From an uncultured Flavobacteriales bacterium (GTDB lineage Bacteria; Bacteroidota; Bacteroidia; Flavobacteriales_D; Sanyastnellaceae): a DNA stretch of 64,000 nt. The translations under genes and the position numbers were made by a program. Of the stretch, positions 1 through 9,016 are shown piece by piece. The stretch lies in contig CALJKR010000075.1 in NCBI GenBank assembly GCA_937974555.1, positions 57,303 through 121,302 of the forward strand. The letters run 5' to 3'. Numbering within the stretch: the stretch's first letter is position 1; each line of letters starts with the position of its first letter. Under the pieces are notes generated by a model. That model worked only from the letters and a program-made list of their open reading frames with translations, was not told the origin of the DNA and made no database searches.

Positions 1-976
1 TCACCATCCCCAGCACGATATGTAGTCGAAGGAATTTCTCTTTTTTAACCTGTTGAATCACCCATTGTACCCCGTCCTCATTGTGTCCCACGTCGGCGAT
101 GATGGTGGGATTGGTTTTTTGAATGATTTCCCAACGCCCTCTGAATCCCGTTAATTCTTGCACTTGCAAAAAGCCTTCGCTGATTTTTTCAGGGGTTAGT
201 TTGGGGAAAGAAGATTTTAAGTTCTCCAATGCCTTGAATGCGGTTCGGGAATTTTCTTGTTGATATTCTCCTTTCAACGCACAATCAGGAACAGGTTCAT
301 CTGGTGTGCAAGAGATAAAGTGGGAATTTCTTTGTTTGGCGGTGGATTCAAAAACGGACTTCGCATTTTCTTTCATGATACCCAAAACAACAGGGACATG
401 TTCTTTGATAATGCCGGCTTTTTCAGTCGCAATGGCCTCGATGGTGTTACCCAAAAACTGCATGTGGTCTTTGGATACATTGGTAATTACGGAGAGCAAT
501 GGAGTAATGACGTTGGTGCTGTCCAAGCGACCGCCCATGCCCACTTCCACGATGGCTACATCTACTTTCTCTTGGGCAAAGTATTGCATGGCCATGGCAA
601 AGGTTAGTTCAAAAAAACTGGGTTGTATTTCAATGCAATGCGAATCTTTGTAGGATTCAACAAAGTCAATGACAGCGGATTCTGTAATCCATTGTCCATT
701 GATTTTTATCCGTTCACGAAAGTCGATGAGGTGTGGTGAGGTATACAATCCCACCTTGTATCCAGCGCATTGCAGGGCAGAAGCGATAAGGTGCGAAGTT
801 GATCCTTTTCCATTGGTCCCACCTACGTGGATGGTTTTTATTTTTCTCTCAGGATAATCAAGCCATTGGCACAGCGCTTCTGTATTTTTTAATGAGGGTT
901 TGTATGCCGCAGCCCCTACCCGATGGAACATCGGTAATTGGGCAAAAAGAAATTCCAGTACTTCTGGATAACTCAT
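1..976 (-). CDS. folC: Bifunctional folylpolyglutamate/dihydrofolate synthase FolC (3' end outside window)
   Basis: ATP-dependent ligase that adds glutamate to dihydropteroate and to folates in the cytoplasm. I translated the minus strand from ATG 976-974. The first 325 codons are present and the C-terminus lies beyond the left edge. The Mur-ligase-type P-loop HVGGTNGKGST is at residues 50-60, followed by YTSPHL and the EVGMGGRLDSTNV block that are typical of FolC. The start codon overlaps the tonB stop by 4 nt (ATGA), so it is the last visible gene of the exbB-exbD-tonB-folC transcription unit. The family call is secure. The link with TonB is probably only co-transcription. Confidence 0.95.
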   Translation of the reverse strand, partial: MSYPEVLEFLFAQLPMFHRVGAAAYKPSLKNTEALCQWLDYPERKIKTIHVGGTNGKGSTSHLIASALQCAGYKVGLYTSPHLIDFRERIKINGQWITESAVIDFVESYKDSHCIEIQPSFFELTFAMAMQYFAQEKVDVAIVEVGMGGRLDSTNVITPLLSVITNVSKDHMQFLGNTIEAIATEKAGIIKEHVPVVLGIMKENAKSVFESTAKQRNSHFISCTPDEPVPDCALKGEYQQENSRTAFKALENLKSSFPKLTPEKISEGFLQVQELTGFRGRWEIIQKTNPTIIADVGHNEDGVQWVIQQVKKEKFLRLHIVLGMV

Positions 977-1737
977 TTTAATTTGAACGTGATTACCACA
1001 GAACCCACCTGTTTTTTGGCATCCGCAGCGGTACTAAATTTGGTGGCTTTGGCCGCCTTGATGGCGAGTTCTGAAAGTTGTTTAAAACCTTCGCCACTCA
1101 CTTTTGATTTGATGGGATCAGCGGTTGCGGCCACAACATTTCCGGCGTTATCTACGGTTATATTGACAAATATGGTTCCTTCAAAATCGGGTTTTGTTTC
1201 CAGAGATGGAGCTTTGGCAAGCCCTCTACCTTTGAGGCTCCATTCTCCTTTATTGCCATTTCCCTTTCCTCCAAAAACCCCTTTTCCATTGATGTCGCCA
1301 TTGGGATTGCCTTCGATTCCTGTTCCGCCTGGTGTATCTCCGGCACTGCTATTGGAACCTTTTTTATCAAACAATTTATTGATCTTGCTGGACTTGGCAG
1401 CGTTCTCCACTTCTTGTGCTGTTGGTCCGGGATTTTCTGACGGTGTTTGGGTAGGTGTGGAGCTCTCTGTTGCCTGTGCTGTGGTTTGTGCAGCAGCATC
1501 ACTGATTAGATCTTGCACATCACCTCCGGCAGCTTCAATGGCTGAACTTTCCGCACCCAAGTCTACATACTCACCTTCTCCGGGTTCAAAGTCTCCTAGA
1601 GCAGCCAAGCTCAAAGATTCATACTGGACGGGCTCAATAGGAGGTAACTTTTCACAGCTTTTCATGCCGAGTAATAACATCGCGGCAGCAAAAAAGTGAA
1701 AGAGTGAGGTTCCTATGAACGGTATATAACGTTGCAT
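973..1737 (-). CDS. Energy transducer TonB-like protein
   Basis: 254 aa. One N-terminal membrane segment (about residues 7-25) is followed by a long Gly/Ser/Ala-rich periplasmic linker (about 60-160). The C-terminal domain of about 90 residues (GTIFVNITVDNAGNVV to VVITFKLK) has the TonB/AgmX-type fold. It should transmit motor force from the adjoining ExbB/ExbD to outer-membrane receptors. The linker is glycine-rich rather than the classical Pro-Glu/Pro-Lys repeat of proteobacterial TonB, so it may act in another envelope task. The gene starts 2 nt after exbD and overlaps folC by 4 nt, so it lies in one operon with them. Confidence 0.8.
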   Translation of the reverse strand: MQRYIPFIGTSLFHFFAAAMLLLGMKSCEKLPPIEPVQYESLSLAALGDFEPGEGEYVDLGAESSAIEAAGGDVQDLISDAAAQTTAQATESSTPTQTPSENPGPTAQEVENAAKSSKINKLFDKKGSNSSAGDTPGGTGIEGNPNGDINGKGVFGGKGNGNKGEWSLKGRGLAKAPSLETKPDFEGTIFVNITVDNAGNVVAATADPIKSKVSGEGFKQLSELAIKAAKATKFSTAADAKKQVGSVVITFKLK

Positions 1738-1739
1738 GT

Positions 1740-2138
1740 TTATTTGGGTGATTGGGTAGCAATTACGGGTTCACAATGCAGTACTTTCAAAGTTGAAAAT
1801 AGTTCAATGGTTTCTCCAGTGGGAACATCGCGGTCTACATTTAAAATCACCGTTCTATTTTCTTGCGGACGACCAAAGAAATAGCTTTGCAATCGTTCTT
1901 TCAATTGTTCTTTGGCGATGGTCTCGTTGTTGAGTGAATACACCAAGTCTTTGGTAATCGTGATTGTTGTACTTCCAACCGTGGGAGCGCCAGTCGACGT
2001 TTTGGGTAGGTTTACCGCCTCTCCATTCACCGCCAATGTACTGGCAATGATGAAGAAAATGAGTAGCATGAAGATAATGTCAGACAATGCCGACATGGCG
2101 GGTTCTACATGTACTTTGTTTTTTCTGCCAAAATCCAT
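1740..2138 (-). CDS. exbD: ExbD/TolR-family biopolymer transporter subunit (set A)
   Basis: 132 aa. It has a short cytoplasmic start, one transmembrane helix at about residues 18-36 with the conserved proton-path aspartate in ALSDIIFMLLIFF, and a periplasmic domain. With ExbB it forms an inner-membrane motor driven by the proton (or sodium) gradient. It sits between exbB and tonB with 2-nt gaps on each side, so the three products are expected in stoichiometric assembly. Size and motif are standard for the family. Confidence 0.9.
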   Translation of the reverse strand: MDFGRKNKVHVEPAMSALSDIIFMLLIFFIIASTLAVNGEAVNLPKTSTGAPTVGSTTITITKDLVYSLNNETIAKEQLKERLQSYFFGRPQENRTVILNVDRDVPTGETIELFSTLKVLHCEPVIATQSPK

Positions 2139-2140
2139 AA

Positions 2141-2836
2141 TTAGCGATTTGTAGGTTCTTCAAGAATATCAATAAATTCCAAAGCACTGGCTTCCATTTT
2201 GTTCACGACGCGGTTGATGCGTGAGATCATGATGTTGTATCCGATGTGGGCAATCATGAATACGATCAAACCCACTGCTGATGAAATCATTTTGAGATAA
2301 AGACCCTCAGACACGGTGCTGATTTGAAGTGAGCCTGCCTCCGCGATGTCTTTGAATATAGTAATAACACCAAATACAGTTCCCAAGAATCCAAATACCG
2401 GGGCAACACCAGCCACGGTAGCCAATACGATAACGTTCTTTTCCAGTTTGGCCACTTCTTGCTTTCCTGATTGCTCAATGGCTTTCTTGATGTCATTGAC
2501 GGGTTTGCCCAAACGATTCAATCCCTTGAGGATGATGACTCCCTCAGGTGTATTTACATTTTTAGCCAAATCTTTGGCATTGTCCAATTTGCCAGCGTAG
2601 ATGTATTCTTTGATTCTTCCAATGAAATTGGCCTCGCTTTTCAATGCATTTTTGGTAGCCATCCAACGATCAAAAATGATGTAAACACTCAAAATGCTCA
2701 TGATAATTTGGGGCACATAGATGTACCATCCAGATTGTAACTGATGCATTAAAGTTTCTGCAATCGTTGCGTTGTGTGGCGCTGCCGCATCGGGTAGGTT
2801 AACAGCAGCTTGTAAAAAAATCAGATCCAAAGTCAT
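2141..2836 (-). CDS. exbB: MotA/TolQ/ExbB-family proton channel (set A)
   Basis: 231 aa. It has three predicted membrane segments: about 40-58, then a pair around 130-155 (ATVAGVAPVFGFLGTVFGVI) and 170-195. The VAPVFGFLGTVFGVI block is the conserved ExbB/TolQ channel motif. It is the stator partner of the downstream ExbD and is likely first in the exbB-exbD-tonB-folC unit, because 91 nt separate it from nhaD upstream. The N-terminus is extended and hydrophobic before the first true helix. Confidence 0.9.
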   Translation of the reverse strand: MTLDLIFLQAAVNLPDAAAPHNATIAETLMHQLQSGWYIYVPQIIMSILSVYIIFDRWMATKNALKSEANFIGRIKEYIYAGKLDNAKDLAKNVNTPEGVIILKGLNRLGKPVNDIKKAIEQSGKQEVAKLEKNVIVLATVAGVAPVFGFLGTVFGVITIFKDIAEAGSLQISTVSEGLYLKMISSAVGLIVFMIAHIGYNIMISRINRVVNKMEASALEFIDILEEPTNR

Positions 2837-2927
2837 ATTCGTTCTTTTTATAGGTAACGAAGATGAACTGAATTTGTTTTATAAAAACTGAATTTGAAAT
2901 GAGTTATTCAAAGTGAATCGTTGATAC

Positions 2928-4292
2928 TTAGCTGTGCAATAGGATGTAGTATATCCCACCAGAAAAATATCCGAGCAGTGCCCAAGGACTGATTTTTTTG
3001 AGATACCAACTGAATGTAATTTTCTCTAGACCCATTACAGCAACACCAGCCGCACTGCCTATGATTAAGATACTGCCACCGGTTCCGGCACAAAAGGCCA
3101 AGAATTCCCAGAACACCCCGTCTTGCACAAAATGTTGCAGCCAGGGATCTTGTGATAGCTCAGCAATGGGATACATACCCATGCTTGCGGCAACCAATGG
3201 AACGTTATCAATAATGGCAGAAAGTAATCCAATGGTTAAATTGATGGTGTAGGGATTGTTGAAAGTGTCTTTGAGCAAGGTAGAGGCTTGAATCAATGTT
3301 CCCATCTCCTGCAGAGCGCCTACCGCCAATAATATTCCCAAGAAAAAAAGAACGGAGGGCATGTCAATTTTTCGCAATGCAGACAATGCTGAGAATCTGG
3401 ATTTTTCTTCGTCCAATTTCCGTCCATGCATGAGCTCCGTGGCCATCCAAAGAATACCGAGGCTGAGCATGATTCCCATGAACGGGGGCAAATGGGTAAT
3501 GCTCTTGTACACCGGCACCATCAATAGTCCACCCAATCCGAGGAGTAGCGCTACTTTTTGTTCTCGTTGAGCAACTTCGGGATGCGCTTGTGCATTGTTT
3601 TGAAAAGATTCAATGTTGCCCTTTAAAACAAAGCTTAAAATACTTACAGGAACCAATAGACTGATGATGGAGGGAATAAATAGATTTTGAATGATGCCTT
3701 CGCTGGTTACCTGCCCTCCAATCCAAAGCATGGTCGTAGTGACATCTCCAATGGGCGACCATGCGCCTCCGGCATTGGCTGCGATTACAATAATTCCACC
3801 AAAAAGCCACCGGGTGTCTTTGTCAGGAATGATTTTTCTGATTAAACTCACCATCACAATGGAAGTAGTGAGGTTGTCCAATGCTGCGGATAAAAAGAAC
3901 GTCAGTATAGATATAGTCCAGAGCAACACCACTTTCTTTTTGGAAGTAATGCGGTTGGTGATGATTTGAAACCCATTGTGGGCGTCAATAATCTCGACAA
4001 TGGTCATGGCTCCCATTAAAAACAATAGGATACTGGCGATCTCCTGCACGTGATGCGACAATTGATGTTCGAAATAGCCTTTGAGGCCCAAGGGATTTTC
4101 TGGATTTAGTAATTTCCAATGTTCAAAATCCTGAATGAATGGCGCTGGAATTTCTTGAATGCCAATAACCAAAAGGGACCAACACGCAACACCGATAAAA
4201 AGGGCCGTGGCCGCTTTGTCAATTTTAATATTGTGTTCTGTAGCAATGAGTATGTAACCCAAAACGAACAGAACGATAATACCCAATTCCAT
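2928..4292 (-). CDS. nhaD: Na+/H+ antiporter NhaD
   Basis: 454 aa polytopic inner-membrane protein with about 12 hydrophobic segments. Diagnostic stretches are SAALDNLTTSIVMVSL, NAGGAWSPIGDVTTTMLW and LLSAIIDNVPLVAASMG, with the paired Asp-Asn-Leu/Val motifs of the NhaD/ArsB (IT) superfamily. It exchanges cytoplasmic Na+ for H+ and so maintains salt tolerance. Its ATG shares one base with the TAA of the preceding exbD-like gene (TAATG), which argues for translational coupling with that motor pair. Length and motif order are normal. Confidence 0.92.
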   Translation of the reverse strand: MELGIIVLFVLGYILIATEHNIKIDKAATALFIGVACWSLLVIGIQEIPAPFIQDFEHWKLLNPENPLGLKGYFEHQLSHHVQEIASILLFLMGAMTIVEIIDAHNGFQIITNRITSKKKVVLLWTISILTFFLSAALDNLTTSIVMVSLIRKIIPDKDTRWLFGGIIVIAANAGGAWSPIGDVTTTMLWIGGQVTSEGIIQNLFIPSIISLLVPVSILSFVLKGNIESFQNNAQAHPEVAQREQKVALLLGLGGLLMVPVYKSITHLPPFMGIMLSLGILWMATELMHGRKLDEEKSRFSALSALRKIDMPSVLFFLGILLAVGALQEMGTLIQASTLLKDTFNNPYTINLTIGLLSAIIDNVPLVAASMGMYPIAELSQDPWLQHFVQDGVFWEFLAFCAGTGGSILIIGSAAGVAVMGLEKITFSWYLKKISPWALLGYFSGGIYYILLHS

Positions 4293-4693
4293 TATTGTGG
4301 TTGTGTTGTTTTTAAAAACATTTTTACTTGCTGTCTTTTCCCCATCTCCATAACGTCTACCAAATCTTGAACACTTAGCGATTTATCCATTTGTATGGAA
4401 ACTCCGATGGTGCTGTCCTTGGCCGCGAGTAGCTCTAATTTTCTTTCCAATTCTTCTGCGGTGCACGGAATGTTTTCTAAAAAATAATGTTTCTCTGCAT
4501 CCACCGTCAGTTGAGCATTTTGTTTGGACTCCTTGCTGGCGGCTTCTTTGGATTCAGGCAACATGACTTTGATGACATTGGGGTGGGCCATGGTGGATAG
4601 AATCAAAAAGAAAAGAAGCAAGAAAAACATGATGTCATTCAGAGAATGTGTGCTTACTTCAGCACGATGCTTATTTCTTCTGGCAATTTTCAT
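4292..4693 (-). CDS. exbD: ExbD/TolR-family biopolymer transporter subunit (set B)
   Basis: 133 aa. It has a basic N-terminus, one helix at about residues 18-38 containing the proton-path aspartate (SLNDIMFFLLLFF), and a periplasmic C-terminal domain. Its start overlaps the stop of the upstream exbB by 4 nt (ATGA), and its stop overlaps the nhaD start by 1 nt. It is clearly distinct in sequence from the set A ExbD about 2 kb downstream. No TonB gene directly follows, and the antiporter takes that place. Confidence 0.9.
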   Translation of the reverse strand: MKIARRNKHRAEVSTHSLNDIMFFLLLFFLILSTMAHPNVIKVMLPESKEAASKESKQNAQLTVDAEKHYFLENIPCTAEELERKLELLAAKDSTIGVSIQMDKSLSVQDLVDVMEMGKRQQVKMFLKTTQPQ

Positions 4694-5334
4694 TGTCCTT
4701 TGCTTTCGATAAGAGCCAACTTAACCAAAAGGGCATGTTCTTGAATTCGTCTTCCAAAGCGATCGATTCGTTGTTGGAAAAGGTGATGCGCACCAAAGGC
4801 GATGATTCCGATAAAAAGACCTGAAGCGGAAGTAATCATTTTTTGATACAACCCTTGGCTGATTACCGCGATGCTGATGTCTTGGGTTACAGAAATATCG
4901 AAGAAGATGACAATTACTCCGGCAATGGTTCCAATGAAACCCAAGAGCGGCGCAATACCAGCGATCAATGATAGACCGGATAGATTTTTTTCAAATTGAG
5001 CAATCTCCAAATTGGTAGCGTCTGAAAGTAGTTCGTCGGCTTCTTGAAGGGTGGTTTTTCCGCCAGCATGAATAAATATTCTACCCCAAGATCCAGGAAC
5101 TGTGGTACACAATTGCTGTGCAGCGTGGTGCTCTCCTGATCTCAATAGTTCTATGTGGCGGGATGACTTGTCCGAAATATATTTCTCTTGCTGGCTGAAG
5201 TACAACCATCTTTCGATGATCAAGTACAGTGACCAGATAAAAATGAGAGCGAGGGGAATCATTACCCACCCCCCTTTAAATAGTAAATCAAAAATTTCCA
5301 ACTGAGGGGTTTCCGTAGCTTGTAAAATAGTCAT
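4690..5334 (-). CDS. exbB: MotA/TolQ/ExbB-family proton channel (set B)
   Basis: 214 aa from the ATG at 5334 (MTILQATET). The open frame continues upstream to 5421, but that would overlap the end of porZ, and the shorter start fits the family. Three hydrophobic segments are seen, with the channel motif GIAPLLGFIGTIAGVIVIFF at about residues 120-139. It pairs with the overlapping ExbD. It lies 22 nt downstream of porZ on the same strand, so it could be read from the porZ promoter. Confidence 0.88.
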   Translation of the reverse strand: MTILQATETPQLEIFDLLFKGGWVMIPLALIFIWSLYLIIERWLYFSQQEKYISDKSSRHIELLRSGEHHAAQQLCTTVPGSWGRIFIHAGGKTTLQEADELLSDATNLEIAQFEKNLSGLSLIAGIAPLLGFIGTIAGVIVIFFDISVTQDISIAVISQGLYQKMITSASGLFIGIIAFGAHHLFQQRIDRFGRRIQEHALLVKLALIESKGQ

Positions 5335-5356
5335 GATGTAAAGGAAAGAAAAAAAA

Positions 5357-7684
5357 CTAATGGACAAAGGCAATTTTTGTGACGTTATCAACGGAACCAT
5401 CGGGATTAGCTGCGAGTACAAAGTACACGCCTGCTTTGGGTCTATCGCCGTTGCTCAGACGACCGTTCCATACCGCTCTTCCGCCTTCACTTTGGGTAGT
5501 GAAAATGAGTTGACCATTGCTATCTGTGATGTGCACCGTACTCTCATAAGCCAAACCTTGAATGGTTACATAACCCTCATATTCGGAGGAAACGGGGTTG
5601 GGAAAAGCATATACTTGTCCCATTTCATTATCAAAGTTAGAGGCCTTACCGGTGTACATTACCAACCCTTTGTCGGTGGCGAAATACAATTGTCCATTGG
5701 CTTGATTGATGCCAATGTCATATACTGTATTGGAAGGCAAGGGGCTATTTTCAGCCGTAAAATGCGCCAATTGTTTCAAACCATCGGGACTGAATTGAAA
5801 GACGCCGTTTTTCTGTGTCGCAATCCATTTGTTGTTTCCGCCATCGATCTCTATGCTATTGATGGCTTCTGTTTCAAGCAATATCTGCACATTTCCGTCT
5901 TGCTCAATGAATATTTGTTCTGCATCAAATCCGGATTCTTGGAAGATGCTCGATTGATTGTAAAAGATGGATAGCCCGCGCAAACTGCCCACCCACAATG
6001 CGCCATCCAAATCTTCTGCAAGGCAGTAAATATCTTTGGTGGGTAAGCCACCTTCTCCTTCTTTATCACTCAGTACTTTGTAGTTGTCATCCGCTGGGTT
6101 GGTGGGCGTTTCGTTGTAATTAAGGGCTAAAATTCCACGTCCTTTGACGACCGCAAATACATAATTTTCTTGGGTGTGAATGACCTGGTCGATAATGTCT
6201 CCTTCGCCCACAAATGATGAAAAGGAGAGAGGGGTAAATTCTTTTTCCTTGGAGTAAAAAACCAAGGGGTTGGAGGAGTAACTATTGGAAATCCAAGCAT
6301 TGCCTTCTAAGTCAAAGCAAAGACCAGCCACGCCAGTCCAGCCCAAATCAGCATCAAATGGGCCCACCTGAAAAGGAGAGTTATTGGTTTGCGCATTGAA
6401 ATAACGAAGGGTGCCATCGGGTAGTTTTTCTACCAATCCATTTTCCCAACTTCCAAACAACACATGCTGCACGTTGGTAGGATCGATAGCGACATCCAAT
6501 ACATCCTGCACGGCATTTCCAAAGTCATTCCCGCCTTGTCCAAAGGGAATATTACTCCATGTGCCTGCAATATGAGCGGTTTGAGATCCCGTGTTGTAGG
6601 TATTTCCCCACCAGGGATAGATGTTTCCTGTTGCAATCCAAACATTGTCGTTGTACCCATTGACTCTGCGCATGCCATCGGACATGGGGCCTTGGGGTAC
6701 CACCATGTTTTCTGTTCCATTTTGCAAATGGTAGTTTAAACCAAAAGTAGAATTCCCAATCCAGTAGTTGTTGGATTCATCTACAATTGCCTGCTGAACA
6801 TTGAGGTATAACCATAAATTTTGGTTGTCTTCAAAGATCAATTGGTTTTGATTGTCCCAAACCTCGTACCCGTTGTTTTTGGAAACAGTGAAGCGGTTGG
6901 TATTGAACCACAAATTTTGACAAACAGTGCCGTTGTCAAAGGTTTTAAGCACGCTCCAATCGGTTTGATTTTGTGTGCTCCAAAGTTGATCGCTGGTTTC
7001 ACCATTGGTAGCCACTACCCAATGGGAGTTCCACTTGGCAGCACCTATGATGGGGTCTGTTATCGGTTGTAAATTGATCGAGGACCACAATTGATAATTG
7101 GCCAAGAATGGATTGGAGATGGGCGCGTATTTGATGAAGTTTTCACCAATCGCATAAATGGTGTCTTGATCAATGATGGTTTGTAAGATTGGTGAGGCTT
7201 CTCCTTGATTTCCGATGAGATAGGTGGACTTTACTTCCAGGCGATTCAAATCCACTACTACAATTCCAATTCCAGTGGACAGGTAGGCCATGTCTTGGTG
7301 CACTTGGATGTCATAGATCTTTTTGTCACCGATGATGCTGGAAAAAGTGATATCCGCAATATTATTTGTTCCGTTGGCATCGATCCGATCAAAATTCCCA
7401 TTGGAATATCCCACCAACAGTTGATTGCTTGATTGCTCGAAGTGCATCGCACTGATGCCCACATCACTGAGTTGATTGGTTTTGTTCAACTTGGTGATAC
7501 TTTGATCTTTTGGGTTGTAAATGAACAAACCGTTGGGGGATGATGCAATGATTTCATTGCCCTTTCCCAAACAGATTTTGTTGATTCGATGATAAGAAAA
7601 TCCATCCTGCCAACTGCCCACGGATTGGGCGTTGAGCATAAAAATAATTCCCCAGCAAAAAGCAGTTGTGATGAAATTTTTCAT
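5357..7684 (-). CDS. porZ: Type IX secretion system accessory protein PorZ
   Basis: 775 aa, essentially the length of Porphyromonas gingivalis PorZ. A signal peptide ending in NAQ is followed by the typical PorZ opening (GSWQDGFSYHRI). Two seven-bladed-propeller-like regions with two-component-regulator-type repeats follow (for example IYCLAEDLDGALWVGSLRGL). The last ~85 residues are a T9SS C-terminal sorting domain (YAFPNPVSSEYEGYVTI, ending TKIAFVH). PorZ belongs to the surface attachment complex that processes T9SS cargo and binds anionic LPS in P. gingivalis. It lies upstream of the exbB-exbD-nhaD genes on the same strand. The three sorting-domain proteins in this window imply that the secretion system is in use. 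Confidence 0.85.
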   Translation of the reverse strand: MKNFITTAFCWGIIFMLNAQSVGSWQDGFSYHRINKICLGKGNEIIASSPNGLFIYNPKDQSITKLNKTNQLSDVGISAMHFEQSSNQLLVGYSNGNFDRIDANGTNNIADITFSSIIGDKKIYDIQVHQDMAYLSTGIGIVVVDLNRLEVKSTYLIGNQGEASPILQTIIDQDTIYAIGENFIKYAPISNPFLANYQLWSSINLQPITDPIIGAAKWNSHWVVATNGETSDQLWSTQNQTDWSVLKTFDNGTVCQNLWFNTNRFTVSKNNGYEVWDNQNQLIFEDNQNLWLYLNVQQAIVDESNNYWIGNSTFGLNYHLQNGTENMVVPQGPMSDGMRRVNGYNDNVWIATGNIYPWWGNTYNTGSQTAHIAGTWSNIPFGQGGNDFGNAVQDVLDVAIDPTNVQHVLFGSWENGLVEKLPDGTLRYFNAQTNNSPFQVGPFDADLGWTGVAGLCFDLEGNAWISNSYSSNPLVFYSKEKEFTPLSFSSFVGEGDIIDQVIHTQENYVFAVVKGRGILALNYNETPTNPADDNYKVLSDKEGEGGLPTKDIYCLAEDLDGALWVGSLRGLSIFYNQSSIFQESGFDAEQIFIEQDGNVQILLETEAINSIEIDGGNNKWIATQKNGVFQFSPDGLKQLAHFTAENSPLPSNTVYDIGINQANGQLYFATDKGLVMYTGKASNFDNEMGQVYAFPNPVSSEYEGYVTIQGLAYESTVHITDSNGQLIFTTQSEGGRAVWNGRLSNGDRPKAGVYFVLAANPDGSVDNVTKIAFVH

Positions 7685-7721
7685 GGGCTTTTGATGAACG
7701 GAGAATAATTTGAAAAATTTC

Positions 7722-8960
7722 TTATGCGTTTAATTTTTTTAATGCGATGTCAAAAGCGGATGCCGTTATTTGGGTTTGTCCTTGGTGTATGTGGTAAATT
7801 TCTTCCAAACCTTTTTTGATGGTTTCAGAAGAGTCGTTGAAAATGGCATTGTCATCCAAATGGCCCAAGTCATTGCTCATCAGATAAGCAAAAACCCTTG
7901 CCATGCCGCAATTGGCAATGAAATCTGGGAGCAAAGAAATTCGTTGATCGACGCTTTCAGCAATGGGACCAAAGAAAATCTCTTGATCTGCAAATGGGAC
8001 ATTGGCGCCGCAACTGATCACCTTTAAACCGGCATTGATCATTCGATCCACTTGGTCTTGGGTAACCAAGCGAGAAGCTGCACATGGCAAGAATACATCC
8101 GCGGAGATGTCCCAAATTTTTTGATTCACTTCTTCAAAACCCATCATTTTGGGACTATTCAAGGTGTTGCCTTGGCGGGTCAAGAACAATTCTCGAATCG
8201 TTGCGAAGTCCATTCCATTTTCGTCGATAATGCCACCATTGCGGTCGATGATACCCACAATTTTAGCACCGGCTTGCGCCATGTAAAATGCGGCCGCTGC
8301 GCCAACATTTCCCCAACCTTGAACGATGACTTTTTTATTGGAAACCTTACCGCCCCATATGTTGTAGTAATGAATAACACTGTGCGCCACACCATAACCA
8401 GTAATCATATCTGCTACTTTGTAGCCTGCATCAGTGGATGGACTCAATTGCTCATTGTCCAAAACTTTGATTACCCCCTGGCGAAGTTGACCAATGCGTT
8501 TTACTTTCTGTGCCTCTGTTGGCAAAAAGTGTCCGTTGAAAACACCTTCTTGCGGATGCCAAACGCCGTTGTTTTCAGTCATCGGGATTACTTCATGGAT
8601 TTCATCCACGTTTAAATCACCTCCGGTTCCGTAGTATGTTTTAAGCAAAGGACGGACAGCCGCATACCAACGTTGTAAAACGCCCTCTTTGCGGGGGTCT
8701 TGGGGGTCAAAATTGATTCCGCTTTTGGCTCCACCAATGGCGGGACCGCTGACGGTGAATTTGATTTCCATTGTCTTGGCCAATGATTCTACCTCACGTT
8801 TGTCCAATCCTTTTCTCATTCGTGTTCCACCACCTGCAGCACCGCCGCGCAATGAGTTAATCACAACCCAACCTTCTGCTTCTGTTTCACGATCTTTCCA
8901 TTCAAACACAATTTCAGGTTGACGATTTTCGTAGGCCTTTAATAGTTCAATCATTTTCAT
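7722..8960 (-). CDS. Glu/Leu/Phe/Val dehydrogenase family enzyme (probable glutamate dehydrogenase)
   Basis: 412 aa. The N-terminal substrate domain carries GGAAGGGTRMRKGL and the catalytic-lysine motif GGAKSGINFDPQDP at about residues 75-90. The C-terminal Rossmann domain has VIVQGWGNVGAAAAFYMAQAGA at about 209-230 and the NANVP-type CGANVP motif. These enzymes deaminate amino acids oxidatively, or aminate 2-oxo acids, using NAD(P). The exact substrate cannot be fixed from sequence alone: glutamate is the default, and leucine or valine are possible. It is transcribed divergently from the SIMPL gene and lies 37 nt upstream of porZ. Confidence 0.85.
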   Translation of the reverse strand: MKMIELLKAYENRQPEIVFEWKDRETEAEGWVVINSLRGGAAGGGTRMRKGLDKREVESLAKTMEIKFTVSGPAIGGAKSGINFDPQDPRKEGVLQRWYAAVRPLLKTYYGTGGDLNVDEIHEVIPMTENNGVWHPQEGVFNGHFLPTEAQKVKRIGQLRQGVIKVLDNEQLSPSTDAGYKVADMITGYGVAHSVIHYYNIWGGKVSNKKVIVQGWGNVGAAAAFYMAQAGAKIVGIIDRNGGIIDENGMDFATIRELFLTRQGNTLNSPKMMGFEEVNQKIWDISADVFLPCAASRLVTQDQVDRMINAGLKVISCGANVPFADQEIFFGPIAESVDQRISLLPDFIANCGMARVFAYLMSNDLGHLDDNAIFNDSSETIKKGLEEIYHIHQGQTQITASAFDIALKKLNA

Positions 8961-9004
8961 GGTGTAAAGATAATTTCAAACCTACGTTGCTGGGCAATTT
9001 CTCT

Positions 9005-9012
9005 TACTTTCG
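9005..9012 (+). promoter_or_regulatory. -7-like box TACTTTCG directly before a start codon
   Basis: It differs by one base from the Bacteroidota -7 consensus TAnnTTTG and ends 4 nt before ATG 9017. If used, transcription would start at or next to the ATG, giving a leaderless mRNA. No good -33 TTTG was seen at the usual spacing. Confidence 0.4.
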
Positions 9013-9016
9013 TTGT

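Noticed and set aside
1740..5334. ExbB/ExbD pairs as flagellar MotAB or gliding GldLM motors
   Set aside because: Sizes and motifs fit ExbB/ExbD; the large periplasmic domains of MotB and GldM are missing.
5360..5974. Open frame of about 204 codons antisense to the end of porZ
   Set aside because: PorZ propeller and sorting-domain sequence is unmistakable on the other strand.
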